From contig JAICXX010000010.1 in NCBI GenBank assembly GCA_025934485.1, positions 1 to 64,000 on the forward strand: 64,000 bases of DNA. Direction: 5' to 3'. A program made the position numbers and the translations under genes. Within the stretch, counting starts at the first letter, position 1. The number at the start of each line of letters is the position of its first letter. Below are positions 43,440-51,900 of this stretch, piece by piece. Source of the stretch: Chitinophagaceae bacterium (GTDB lineage: Bacteria; Bacteroidota; Bacteroidia; Chitinophagales; Chitinophagaceae). A model generated the notes under the pieces. It did no database searches and was not told where the DNA came from. It saw nothing but the letters and a program-made list of their open reading frames with translations.

Positions 43440-43955
43440 ATGACCCATCTCCAGGAAGGCGACAAAGCTCCCGGCTTCACCGGCAAAGATGCCAACGGCA
43501 ACAAGATCTCGCTGGCGGATTACAAAGGCAAAAAGCTCGTGCTCTACTTCTACCCGCAGGACGACACTCCGACCTGTACGACACAGGCGTGCAATCTCCG
43601 CGACAACGACGCCCTGCTGCGCAAAGAAGGTTTCTCCATCGTCGGCATCAGCCCCGATGATGAAAAAAGCCATCTGAAATTCGTGGGTAAGTTCAACCTG
43701 CCCTTTCCCCTGGTCGCCGACCCCGATCATACCATCATTGATCGCTATGGGGTCTGGAGCGAGAAGCAATTGTATGGCCGCAAATACATGGGATTGCATC
43801 GCACCACCTTTCTCATCGATGAAAAAGGCGTCATCCGGAAGATCTTTCTAAAGCCCAGGAGCAAGCAGCATGCGGAAGAAATAACCAAAGCCTGGAAAGA
43901 GCTCAGCGGCCGGCCGCCGAAGGATCCAGTATCCACTCTACCTCCCCAAAGCTGA
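43440..43955 (+). CDS. bcp: thiol peroxidase / peroxiredoxin Q
   Basis: 171 residues of the Bcp/PrxQ family. The peroxidatic Cys is in TPTCTTQACNLRDN, with a second Cys five residues later as resolving Cys (atypical 2-Cys type); YFYPQDDTPTC precedes it and VVRKT-like GLHRTTFLIDEKG follows. The usual TPGCT is TPTCT here. It reduces hydroperoxides using thioredoxin. Its last 53 bases overlap the end of birA on the other strand. Confidence 0.93.
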   Translation: MTHLQEGDKAPGFTGKDANGNKISLADYKGKKLVLYFYPQDDTPTCTTQACNLRDNDALLRKEGFSIVGISPDDEKSHLKFVGKFNLPFPLVADPDHTIIDRYGVWSEKQLYGRKYMGLHRTTFLIDEKGVIRKIFLKPRSKQHAEEITKAWKELSGRPPKDPVSTLPPQS

Positions 43956-44658
43956 AGCTCCGGTCCAGCACATCCCGTGTCAGCAACTGACCCTGCGGCG
44001 ACACTCCCTCGACCCGGGTCGTGAAGACGGCATTGTCCTTCCGCAACCGCACCTCCTGGCCCCGCCGGTAGAGCACCGCATTATAGGCTTCCAGCAGTGC
44101 GGGGGCACCGCCGGCCTCCCACTCGGTATACCGCTTGTCCAGGTGATGTCCCAGGTCCCGGGCCAGGCTGATCGTTTCGTAGGTCCGCCCCGTGATCTGC
44201 CGCAGGGAGACCGGGTTGCGCGCTGTGGGCGGAAATTCCACCTGGTTGATGTTAATGCCGATCCCTGCGATGGCATGCGCCCAACGGTTGCCCCGGAGAT
44301 GGTTCTCGATGAGGATGCCGCCTGCCTTTCTGTCATTCCAATAGAGATCATTGGGCCATTTGATGGTGACATCCGAGTAGGCATAGGCAGTAAAGAAATC
44401 GCGGCAGGCCAGTGCTACGGCGACGCTGAGGCCAAAGGCCGCCTGAAGGGATGCAACTGGCTCTAATACAGCACTGAGGATGATGTTGGCTCCGGGGTTG
44501 CTGTTCCAGGTCCGCCCGCGCTGTCCCTTCCCCGCCCACTGGTCATGCGCAAAAACCAGGGTGCCGTGTACAGCCTTGCCCGCAGCGGCCAGAGCCATGG
44601 CATAGTTGTTGGTGCTGTCCACCGATTCTAATTCAATAAAAGAATGACCGATCGCCAA
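43903..44658 (-). CDS. birA: biotin-[acetyl-CoA-carboxylase] ligase
   Basis: A 251-residue biotin protein ligase without the N-terminal DNA-binding domain. It shows ESVDSTNNYA, the adenylate loop GKGQRGRTWNS, KWPNDLYW with the catalytic Lys, and GGILIENHL. A C-terminal SH3-like domain ends in SFGEVEWIL. It biotinylates carboxylase subunits. Its 3' end overlaps bcp in a convergent manner, and its 5' end diverges from rsfS. Confidence 0.93.
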   Translation of the reverse strand: MAIGHSFIELESVDSTNNYAMALAAAGKAVHGTLVFAHDQWAGKGQRGRTWNSNPGANIILSAVLEPVASLQAAFGLSVAVALACRDFFTAYAYSDVTIKWPNDLYWNDRKAGGILIENHLRGNRWAHAIAGIGININQVEFPPTARNPVSLRQITGRTYETISLARDLGHHLDKRYTEWEAGGAPALLEAYNAVLYRRGQEVRLRKDNAVFTTRVEGVSPQGQLLTRDVLDRSFSFGEVEWILDPSAAGR

Positions 44659-44666
44659 AAGATTCC

Positions 44667-44674
44667 TATTTTTG
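44667..44674 (+). promoter_or_regulatory. candidate rsfS -7 box
   Basis: TATTTTTG matches TAnnTTTG and lies 33 nt before the TTG start of rsfS, inside the 49-nt divergent gap. No clear -33 element is seen, so it is tentative. Confidence 0.45.
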
Positions 44675-44707
44675 GTAGAACGAATTTATCACAAAAAGTA
44701 CTGATTA

Positions 44708-45112
44708 TTGGAACAGCTGTCTATATTAGCTACCCGCAAGCGCAATAGCGTAGTCCGGCTAACGAGGAGTTCGAAAATCTTTAAAACAATCATTAAAGCA
44801 ATACAGGAAAAAAAAGGCGAAAATATCATCTCCCTGGACCTTCGAAAGATCCCGGAAGCAGTAGCAGATTTCTTTGTTATCTGTGAAGCAGCCAGCACCA
44901 CCCAGGTAAAGGCGATCGCCGACTCCGTAGAAGAAGAGGTCAGGAAAAACTGTGATGAACTTCCCTATAAACATGAAGGCAGACAGAACTATCAATGGGT
45001 TCTGATCGATTATGTGAATATCGTGGTCCACGTGATGCTGCCCGAAAACCGCCGCTTTTATAAACTGGAAGATATGTGGAGCGATGCCGCACAGGAAGAC
45101 CATAAAGGTTAA
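44708..45112 (+). CDS. rsfS: ribosomal silencing factor RsfS (YbeB/iojap)
   Basis: 134 residues: IIKAIQEKKGENIISLDLRK, then VADFFVICEAASTTQVKAIA and the C-terminal WVLIDYVNIVVHVMLPENRR with the conserved YKLEDMWSDA. It binds ribosomal protein L14 and blocks subunit joining in starvation. The start is TTG at 44708: an in-frame TGA lies at 44702-44704 and no ATG or GTG occurs before the conserved domain, so the TTG is well supported. An AT-rich 150-nt leader separates it from ftsH. Confidence 0.93.
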   Translation: MEQLSILATRKRNSVVRLTRSSKIFKTIIKAIQEKKGENIISLDLRKIPEAVADFFVICEAASTTQVKAIADSVEEEVRKNCDELPYKHEGRQNYQWVLIDYVNIVVHVMLPENRRFYKLEDMWSDAAQEDHKG

Positions 45113-45262
45113 TAAATCTGTGCGAAACGCGGCCAAAAAACCGGAAACCGACAATTTAACAGTATATTTTGCCGTTTGAAGGTTTTTTTCGAACATTTTA
45201 ACCTTGTATTTTTTATTATTTATATTACTAATACAGCAAAAACAACACAGGATTAATACACA

Positions 45263-47332
45263 ATGCCACAAGACGATTTGAAACAAAACGATAAAAACAA
45301 CTTTCCTCGGTTTCGACCCAGGGGGGATGATGATGGCAATGGCGGACGCAAAGGTCCCAAATTCAGCATTTATTGGATTTGGGGCATCATAGCAGCAGTC
45401 CTCATCGGCTTCAACCTCTTTGGTTCCTTCTCTCCCGATGCACACCAGATAGAAGAGTTGGACTTCCGTCAGCACATGCTGGCGCAGGGCGATGTCGAGA
45501 AGGTCGATCTCATCTCCAATAAGAACCTCGTCAGGGTCTATATTAAGAAAGATAGCCTCAGCAAACCCTATTACGCCAAGTACAGTAAATCGAATTCCTG
45601 GCCAAACGGCATGAGCAAAGAGGGGCCCCAGTTCGAGTTCCGGGTCACCGACGTAAAAGATTACGAGAAATATCTGCACGACTGGTTCACCAAACATCCC
45701 GACCAGCCCGAAATTTACATTGCCTCCAAACCGGAAGGTGAATGGTTCGGGCCATTGCTCAATTTCCTCCTCCCCCTGCTGATCATCGTCCTCATATGGG
45801 TGATGCTCATGCGTAAAATGGGCGGCCAGGCGGGCGCCGGCGGGCCGGGTGGCATTTTCAACATCGGGAAATCAAAGGCCACCCTCTTCGACAAGGGTAC
45901 CAAGGTCACGATCACCTTCAGCGATGTCGCGGGATTGGACGAGGCCAAGGTTGAGGTCATGGAGATCGTGGACTTCCTCAAGAATCCCAAGAAATATACC
46001 GCCCTTGGCGGCAAGATCCCCAAGGGTGCCCTGCTGGTAGGCCCTCCGGGGACCGGTAAGACCTTGCTGGCCAAGGCTATGGCCGGGGAAGCGCAGGTTC
46101 CCTTTTTCTCGATGAGCGGTTCCGATTTCGTGGAGCTGTTTGTCGGGGTGGGTGCCAGCCGCGTCCGCGATCTGTTCAAGCAAGCCCGGGAAAAGGCTCC
46201 CTGCGTGATCTTTATCGATGAGATCGACGCCATCGGCCGTGCCCGCGGAAAGAACGCCATCATGAGCAATGACGAAAGGGAAAGCACCCTCAACCAGCTG
46301 CTCGTGGAAATGGACGGCTTCGGCGGCGACAGCGGCATCATCGTGCTGGCCGCTACCAACCGCCCCGACGTACTGGACACTGCCCTGCTGCGTCCCGGCC
46401 GTTTCGACCGGCAGATCTCTATCGACAAACCCGATCTCAAAGGCCGCGAAGCCATCTTCAAGGTCCATCTGAAACCCATCAAGATCTCCAGTAAACTCGA
46501 TATCCATAAGCTGGCCGAACAAACTCCCGGTTTTGCCGGCGCGGACATCGCCAACGTCTGCAATGAGGCCGCGCTGATCGCCGCCCGAAAGGGAAAAGAG
46601 ACAGTAGAAATGGAAGACTTCCAGGATGCGGTAGACCGGGTCATCGGCGGTCTGGAGAAGAAGAACAAGATCATCTCTCCCGACGAAAAACGGATCATTG
46701 CATATCATGAGGCCGGACATGCTATTTGCGGCTGGTATCTCGAACACGCATATCCCCTGTTAAAGGTAACCATCGTGCCTCGTGGCGTCGCAGCGTTGGG
46801 TTATGCTCAATACACCCCCAAGGAACAGTATCTTTATAATACGGACCAGCTGTTCGACCAGATCTGTATGACCCTCGGCGGCCGCGCCAGCGAAGAACTT
46901 AACTTCGGTAAGATCTCCACCGGCGCCCAGAACGACCTTCAGCAGATCACCCGTATCGCGTATTCGATGGTAACGGTATACGGGATGAACGACAAAGTAG
47001 GTAATATCAGCTTTTACGATCCGCAAGTAGAGAACTCCTTTACCAAGCCCTATTCCGAAGAGACTTCCAAGCTCATCGACGAAGAGGTGCGGAAGCTCAT
47101 CGATAAGGCCTATGAGGCTACCAAGCAGCTGCTCACGGAGAAAAGCCGGCAAGTGAAGCTCCTGGCCGAAGCGCTTCTCGATAAAGAGGTGCTCTTCCAA
47201 AGCGATGTAGAGGCGCTCATTGGCAAGCGGCCGTATGAAGAGAAGCGTGCCCTGGATGTATCCGAACACGAGCAAGGCAATGGAGTGCCGCCGCCCGTGG
47301 TCGTTCCCCCCGCCACCGAAGAAGTGAAATAG
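45263..47332 (+). CDS. ftsH: ATP-dependent zinc metalloprotease FtsH
   Basis: 689 residues with two membrane helices (about 34-52 and 163-183) around a periplasmic domain, then the AAA module (Walker A GPPGTGKT at about 260, Walker [12 protein letters not shown], second-region-of-homology RPGRFDRQI) and the protease domain with HEAGH near residue 481. It degrades membrane and short-lived cytoplasmic proteins as a hexamer. The N-terminus is rich in Asp/Asn/Gly before the first helix and the C-terminus ends in a Pro/Val-rich tail. A LUD gene follows after one base. Confidence 0.97.
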   Translation: MPQDDLKQNDKNNFPRFRPRGDDDGNGGRKGPKFSIYWIWGIIAAVLIGFNLFGSFSPDAHQIEELDFRQHMLAQGDVEKVDLISNKNLVRVYIKKDSLSKPYYAKYSKSNSWPNGMSKEGPQFEFRVTDVKDYEKYLHDWFTKHPDQPEIYIASKPEGEWFGPLLNFLLPLLIIVLIWVMLMRKMGGQAGAGGPGGIFNIGKSKATLFDKGTKVTITFSDVAGLDEAKVEVMEIVDFLKNPKKYTALGGKIPKGALLVGPPGTGKTLLAKAMAGEAQVPFFSMSGSDFVELFVGVGASRVRDLFKQAREKAPCVIFIDEIDAIGRARGKNAIMSNDERESTLNQLLVEMDGFGGDSGIIVLAATNRPDVLDTALLRPGRFDRQISIDKPDLKGREAIFKVHLKPIKISSKLDIHKLAEQTPGFAGADIANVCNEAALIAARKGKETVEMEDFQDAVDRVIGGLEKKNKIISPDEKRIIAYHEAGHAICGWYLEHAYPLLKVTIVPRGVAALGYAQYTPKEQYLYNTDQLFDQICMTLGGRASEELNFGKISTGAQNDLQQITRIAYSMVTVYGMNDKVGNISFYDPQVENSFTKPYSEETSKLIDEEVRKLIDKAYEATKQLLTEKSRQVKLLAEALLDKEVLFQSDVEALIGKRPYEEKRALDVSEHEQGNGVPPPVVVPPATEEVK

Positions 47333-47333
47333 T

Positions 47334-47975
47334 ATGAACGTTTCTTCAGCGAAAGAAAATATATTGAAAAAGATAAGGAAGGCGTTGAGTGAATCAACGC
47401 CTATTCCTTTTCCCCAAAGCGAAGGCACGCATTCCGTCTTTCAGCCATCGAAACAGGACCTCGAAATAGAATTTGCGGAGCAGTTTGCCAAGCTGCAGGG
47501 GAAATTCGTGTTCTGCATCGATCACAAGGAATTGGCCGGCCAGCTCAACGCCCTGATCGCCACCCAGGGCTGGAAGAACATCTTTTGCCGGGAAGAGAAG
47601 CTGCGCAAGAATTTGCAGGACCAGGGGCTCGGCGACGCCCTCTCTTCCAAAGACCTTGGCGAAAGCGATGCCGCGATCACCACCTGCGAGACCCTGGTGG
47701 CGCGCACAGGCACTATCGTCCTCGCTTCGGCTAACGCCAGCGGTCGTACTACGAGCGTCTACGCGCCGGTACATCTCTGTGTTGCTTACACCGATCAGCT
47801 GGTCTACGATATCCGCGATGCCCTCGTGGGCCTGAAAGAAAAATATGGCCAGCAGCTGCCCTCGCTGATGTCTTTTGCCACCGGGCCCAGCCGGACCGCC
47901 GATATCGAGAAGACCCTCGTCGTCGGTGTGCACGGTCCGAAACAGGTGTATCTTTTCCTGGTGGATAGACACTAG
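47334..47975 (+). CDS. LUD-domain (LutC/YkgG-like) protein
   Basis: 213 residues with the LUD fold marks CETLVARTGTIVLAS and FATGPSRTADIEKTLVVGVH and the closing GPKQVYLFLVD. LutC-type proteins take part in lactate oxidation with LutA and LutB. No lutA or lutB is adjacent, so this solitary copy after ftsH may have another role. The stop TAG lies inside the first inverted repeat at 47974-47992. Confidence 0.85.
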   Translation: MNVSSAKENILKKIRKALSESTPIPFPQSEGTHSVFQPSKQDLEIEFAEQFAKLQGKFVFCIDHKELAGQLNALIATQGWKNIFCREEKLRKNLQDQGLGDALSSKDLGESDAAITTCETLVARTGTIVLASANASGRTTSVYAPVHLCVAYTDQLVYDIRDALVGLKEKYGQQLPSLMSFATGPSRTADIEKTLVVGVHGPKQVYLFLVDRH

Positions 47976-48036
47976 CAGGCTGGAAGCCTGCTGGCCGAAG
48001 GCCCGACATTAGCCCATGGTTGGGCCGAAGGCGCAA
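47974..48036 (+). repeat. run of GNA-loop mini-hairpins at a gene end
   Basis: AGCAGGCT-GGA-AGCCTGCT is a perfect 8-bp stem at 47974-47992 that overlaps the upstream stop codon. GGCC-GAA-GGCC follows at 47993-48003, then GCCCA/TGGGC (48012-48025), then TTGGGCC-GAA-GGCGCAA at 48020-48036 with one mismatch. The first two have the same order and the same three-base loops as the 43-bp repeat unit at 35.8 kb. The tract lies directly before the lpxH -7 box. Confidence 0.85.
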
Positions 48037-48038
48037 CC

Positions 48039-48046
48039 TATATTTG
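48039..48046 (+). promoter_or_regulatory. lpxH -7 box, close to the start codon
   Basis: TATATTTG is a perfect TAnnTTTG element, only 5 nt before the ATG at 48052. A TTG at 48020-48022 lies 16 nt upstream. Transcription would begin at or near the start codon, so a leaderless or nearly leaderless mRNA is suggested, and it supports 48052 rather than an upstream start. Confidence 0.55.
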
Positions 48047-48051
48047 TATTT

Positions 48052-48840
48052 ATGCAGATCCCACCCGGCAAAAAGATCTATTTTCTCTCCGACTTTCATC
48101 TGGGTGCCCCAGATCACGAGACCAGCCTGGCCCGTGAGCGACGCATTGCCGCCTTTCTGGAACGTATTCGCGGCGACGCCGCCCTGATCTTCATCGTCGG
48201 CGACCTCTTCGATTTCTGGTACGAATACCGCACGGTGGTCCCCAAGGGCTATACACGCATCCTGGGTAAGCTGGCCGAGCTCACGGATTCGGGCATCCCC
48301 ATTCATTTCTTCACCGGTAACCACGACATGTGGATGAGCGGCTATTTCGAGCAGGAACTCAATATCCCCGTGTATCATGAACCACAGGTCTTCGATTTCA
48401 ACGGCAAGTCATTTTATATTGGCCATGGGGACGGACTAGGGCCCGGCGACCATGGATATAAGTTTTTGAAGAAGATCTTCCGGAACCCACTGTGTCAATG
48501 GATGTTCGGTATCCTGCCGCCTGCCGTGGGGGTGGGGATCGCCGGCTGGCTAAGCCGCCGCAGCAGGGCAATGACGGGTGCTACCGACGCCGAATTCCTC
48601 GGCGAGGACAAAGAGTGGCTGGTGATCTACTGCCGCGAGCTGCTAAAGAAACAACGACACGATTATTTTATCTTCGGCCATCGCCACCTGCCCATCGATC
48701 TTTTATTGGACCAAACCGGCAGCCGGTATATCAATTTGGGTGACTGGATCCGTTATTATACATATGCCGTCTTCGACGGGGTACAGCTGTCGCTGCTTAG
48801 CGAGACCCCCGAGACTGCCGGCAAGATCGTCCGTCGATGA
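48052..48840 (+). CDS. lpxH: UDP-2,3-diacylglucosamine diphosphatase (LpxH-like)
   Basis: 262 residues from ATG 48052; the frame is open to 48016, but those codons are in the hairpin tract and the promoter box is downstream of them. It is a calcineurin-like phosphoesterase: SDFHLGAPDHE, GDLFDFWYEY, TGNHDMWM, IGHGDGLGPGDHGYKFLKKI and FGHRHLPID. The motif order is that of LpxH in lipid A synthesis, which splits UDP-2,3-diacylglucosamine to lipid X and UMP. The C-terminal helix pair suits membrane association. The next gene starts on its stop (ATGA). Confidence 0.9.
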   Translation: MQIPPGKKIYFLSDFHLGAPDHETSLARERRIAAFLERIRGDAALIFIVGDLFDFWYEYRTVVPKGYTRILGKLAELTDSGIPIHFFTGNHDMWMSGYFEQELNIPVYHEPQVFDFNGKSFYIGHGDGLGPGDHGYKFLKKIFRNPLCQWMFGILPPAVGVGIAGWLSRRSRAMTGATDAEFLGEDKEWLVIYCRELLKKQRHDYFIFGHRHLPIDLLLDQTGSRYINLGDWIRYYTYAVFDGVQLSLLSETPETAGKIVRR

Positions 48841-49691
48841 AGCGGCTCCACCATACAATCCTTCTGTTGCTCTGCCTGGCAGGCAGCCGACCGGCATCGG
48901 CGCAGCAAACCGAGCAGCCGCCACCCGCAGCCCAGCCCGGCTCCATGGGCGATTTCACGCTGACGCTCAAGGTCTCCCAGGATATCGTCGATTTTACCGT
49001 CGACAATCTCGGTAATATCTATGTGCTGAACTCCGACAACCAGCTCAAAAAGCTCAGTCCGCGCGGCGACTCGCTGGCCGTCTTCAATGATGTCCGGCGG
49101 TATGGCAAGATCACGTTCATCGACGCCACCAATCCGCTCAAGATATTGGTCTATTACCGGGAATTCACCACGGTGGTCGAGCTGGATCGCTTCCTCAATC
49201 TCATCAATACCGTCGATCTCCGCAAACAGAATATCCTCCAGGCGAAAGCGATTGGGCTGGCGTATGAGAATAACATCTGGGTGTACGACGAGCTCGACGC
49301 GATGCTCAAACGCGTCCGCGACGACGGTACGCTGGTTGATCAGACCACCGACTTCCGGCAGCTGTTCGACTCGGTTCCGGATCCGACTATTATCCGCGAC
49401 CGCGGCGATCTCGTCTATCTTTATGACCCTGCTAAAGGCGTGTACATCTTTGATCATTACGGAACCTTAAAAACCCATCTCGATATCCGGGGCTGGAAGG
49501 ACTTCAATGTTATTGGTAAGAATCTCCTGGGGCACGATGATACGCAGTTCTACCGCTATGAGCCCGGCACCCTCAATATGCTGGAACAGCCTATACCCGC
49601 CGATTACCAGGGCGCCATCCACATCGATATCACGCCCACCGTGATCTATGTGCTGAAAAAGAGCGGGCTGGAGGTGTATTCGCGGAAATAG
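48837..49691 (+). CDS. secreted protein, possibly beta-propeller, unknown function
   Basis: 284 residues with a signal peptide (RLHHTILLLLCLAGSRPASA), a Pro/Gln linker, then repeated YxxD/N strands such as DFTVDNLGNIYVLNSDNQLK, YENNIWVYDELDAMLKRVRD and RGDLVYLYDPAKGVYIFDHY. These resemble blades of a propeller, though the count is low. Homologues follow lpxH in other Bacteroidota, as I recall, but no function is known to me. It is translationally coupled to lpxH (ATGA). Confidence 0.75.
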   Translation: MKRLHHTILLLLCLAGSRPASAQQTEQPPPAAQPGSMGDFTLTLKVSQDIVDFTVDNLGNIYVLNSDNQLKKLSPRGDSLAVFNDVRRYGKITFIDATNPLKILVYYREFTTVVELDRFLNLINTVDLRKQNILQAKAIGLAYENNIWVYDELDAMLKRVRDDGTLVDQTTDFRQLFDSVPDPTIIRDRGDLVYLYDPAKGVYIFDHYGTLKTHLDIRGWKDFNVIGKNLLGHDDTQFYRYEPGTLNMLEQPIPADYQGAIHIDITPTVIYVLKKSGLEVYSRK

Positions 49692-49720
49692 CATCCCGCG
49701 GCTGGCTGCGTTCGAAATAA

Positions 49721-49728
49721 TATCTTTG
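49721..49728 (+). promoter_or_regulatory. mscS-family gene -7 box, 4 nt before the start codon
   Basis: TATCTTTG matches TAnnTTTG and ends 4 nt before the ATG at 49733. No good -33 element is seen. As with lpxH, the mRNA would begin at or very near the start codon. Confidence 0.45.
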
Positions 49729-49732
49729 CACC

Positions 49733-50848
49733 ATGCACAGCATCTGGAGTACCATAGTCCTGAGTAATCCGCTGAGATCTTACTTCATCGTCGCTATTAC
49801 CATCCTGTTCATCATTGCGCTCAAGCGGGTCATTTCGCGGCTTATCGGCCGGCTGATCTTTCGCCTCCTTGGCCGCATAGGCGCCGGGATCGATCGTTCT
49901 GCCTTTCTGGACTTGGTGGTCGCCCCCATCGGTACATTTATCGTACTTTTTGTCTCACTCACCTCTATCGAGAAGCTACACTTTCCTGCCGGGCTCGAGT
50001 TCGACATCTATGAAGTCAGATCCAAGACCATCATCCAATCGATCGCCATCATCATTCTGATCTCCGCCTTTTTCTGGCTCTTGCTGCGACTGGTGGATTT
50101 CATTGCCCTGGTGCTGCGTACCAAGAGCCGTAAAGACGGCAGTTTCCGCGATATCCAGATGATCGTCTTTATCCGCGATTTTCTCAAAGCGATCCTGGGT
50201 ATCATCGGGGTGCTGGTGATCCTCAACTCGGCCTTTCATGTGGATGTGTCCAGCATCCTCGCCTCGCTGGGTCTGGCCGGCGCCGCCCTGGCCCTGGCCG
50301 CCAAGGAGAGCATCGAGAACCTCATCGCTTCCTTCGTGATCTTCTTCGACAAGCCTTTCAAATCCGGCGATGTCCTTAAAGTGAACAATATCTCCGGCAC
50401 CGTGGAGAAGATCGGTCTGCGCAGCACCCGTATCCGCACGGACCAAAAGACCTATGTCACGGTCCCAAACAAACAAATGGTGGATAGCGTCGTCGATAAC
50501 CTCACGCTGCGGACCCAGCGCAAAGGCGAGCTCCGGCTGGAGTTGAGTCTTTCGACGACCGCCGAGCAGCTCGATACCGCGATCGCCCGGATCAAAAAGT
50601 TGTTGGTAAAGGACAACGTGGAGAACGGCAACGCTTATCTCAATGATATCTCCGGTACGGCCTTCCTGGTGAATGTAGATTATTATACGTCGCCGGTACC
50701 CTTCGACGAGTTCAATGCGATCAAACAGCGGGTGAACCTCGACGTGTTACGGCTGTTTGCTGAATTGGGTATCGACATTGCCGGATTGAGTACGACCATC
50801 AACCTTGCGCAGCCGTCCCCGCCCGAGCCGGATACCTCCGTCCGTTAG
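49733..50848 (+). CDS. MscS-family mechanosensitive channel
   Basis: 371 residues with four or five membrane segments. The pore-lining helix is GLAGAALALAAKESIENLIA at about residues 180-199, followed by SFVIFFDKPFKSGDVLKVNN and SGTVEKIGLRSTRIRT, the classic MscS beta domain, then a cytoplasmic alpha/beta region. It opens on membrane tension and releases solutes under hypo-osmotic shock. It has an extra N-terminal pair of helices compared with the E. coli 286-residue protein. Confidence 0.93.
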   Translation: MHSIWSTIVLSNPLRSYFIVAITILFIIALKRVISRLIGRLIFRLLGRIGAGIDRSAFLDLVVAPIGTFIVLFVSLTSIEKLHFPAGLEFDIYEVRSKTIIQSIAIIILISAFFWLLLRLVDFIALVLRTKSRKDGSFRDIQMIVFIRDFLKAILGIIGVLVILNSAFHVDVSSILASLGLAGAALALAAKESIENLIASFVIFFDKPFKSGDVLKVNNISGTVEKIGLRSTRIRTDQKTYVTVPNKQMVDSVVDNLTLRTQRKGELRLELSLSTTAEQLDTAIARIKKLLVKDNVENGNAYLNDISGTAFLVNVDYYTSPVPFDEFNAIKQRVNLDVLRLFAELGIDIAGLSTTINLAQPSPPEPDTSVR

Positions 50849-50851
50849 AAG

Positions 50852-51844
50852 TTATAATTGCGCCCTCATTTCCTGGAGAAAGGCTTTGATCTGTTGGAGA
50901 CGCTGGATCACTCCGAAACGTTCTTCGGCCTTTTTATTGTTTTTCAGAAATTCTTTCGCGCCTTCGATGGTATATTTCTTTTGCCGGAGGAGATGATAGA
51001 TCAGGTGAAGGTGTTTGATATCGACGGGGCGGAAGTATCGATCCCCCTTACGGTTCTTGCGGGGTTGGAGGATGTCGAATTCCGTTTCCCAGAAACGCAG
51101 CAGACTCTGGTTGACATGGAACATCTCCGAGACCTCGCCCATGGTATAATATTGTTTGCTGAAGAGGATCTCGTCTTCGGGTATTTCTATGAGGTCGGCC
51201 TCGGCAGCCACCTGTTTGAGCGATTTACGTCCCCTTTTAGATGGTCCCTGTTTTGCCGCTGCCGCCCGTTTTGCTGCGGGGGTGCGTTTTGTCGCCGGTA
51301 CGATGACGGGTGTAGCGGGGGCGACCGGTTCGGTGGTGGCCGCGGGGGCGACTTGTTCGGCGGCCGCGGGGATTTCGGCCTGCACGCTGTCGTTCGATGT
51401 GATAGAGGGTTCCGCGGCTTCCGCGTGTGAAGGCTCCTCCAACGGGGCTTCGGGTTCTCCGAAAATTCCTGCCCGTTCTCTCGACGCCAACACGCGTTCT
51501 TCGAATATCCGCGCCCGCTCCAGCTCGGCGGCCTGCTCTTCCGCAAGCGTTGCCGTCGCGACGGCCGCCAGGTCTTCGGACACAATAGGCTGGGCGACCT
51601 CTTCAGCCACCGGCTCACCCTCCCCGGCGGATATTTCCTCTGCCCGCTGGCTCCCGAACAGATCGCCGTTTTGGGGAGTGGGCGTCTGTTTATAGGCCTT
51701 GATGCGCACACCGACACCTCCGGCCGTCATATACGGGCGCGAAGAAGCCTCCCCTCCACCGTCATTGGCTGCGGGAGCAGGTGCGGGGGGCGGGGTTTGC
51801 GGCTCCTGGCCGAAATCAAGCGCTATCTGGGTCTGTTTGCTCAT
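50852..51844 (-). CDS. MerR-family transcriptional regulator with long disordered N-terminus
   Basis: 330 residues. About 210 residues of Pro/Ala/Glu-rich, disordered sequence come first, followed by a basic patch (KRTPAAKRAAAAKQGPSKRG) and then the MerR helix-turn-helix YYTMGEVSEMFHVNQSLLRF and WETEFDILQPRKNRKGDRYF, with a dimerising helix at the end. This architecture is a known Bacteroidota type. There is no ligand-binding domain. The basic, Lys/Ala-rich stretch may bind DNA non-specifically. The gene converges on the MscS gene, with 3 nt between. Confidence 0.87.
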   Translation of the reverse strand: MSKQTQIALDFGQEPQTPPPAPAPAANDGGGEASSRPYMTAGGVGVRIKAYKQTPTPQNGDLFGSQRAEEISAGEGEPVAEEVAQPIVSEDLAAVATATLAEEQAAELERARIFEERVLASRERAGIFGEPEAPLEEPSHAEAAEPSITSNDSVQAEIPAAAEQVAPAATTEPVAPATPVIVPATKRTPAAKRAAAAKQGPSKRGRKSLKQVAAEADLIEIPEDEILFSKQYYTMGEVSEMFHVNQSLLRFWETEFDILQPRKNRKGDRYFRPVDIKHLHLIYHLLRQKKYTIEGAKEFLKNNKKAEERFGVIQRLQQIKAFLQEMRAQL

Positions 51845-51900
51845 CGCCGTTTTGGCTCAAAAATCGAGCCTACGCGTATATCCTTATGAAATTACTCAAA

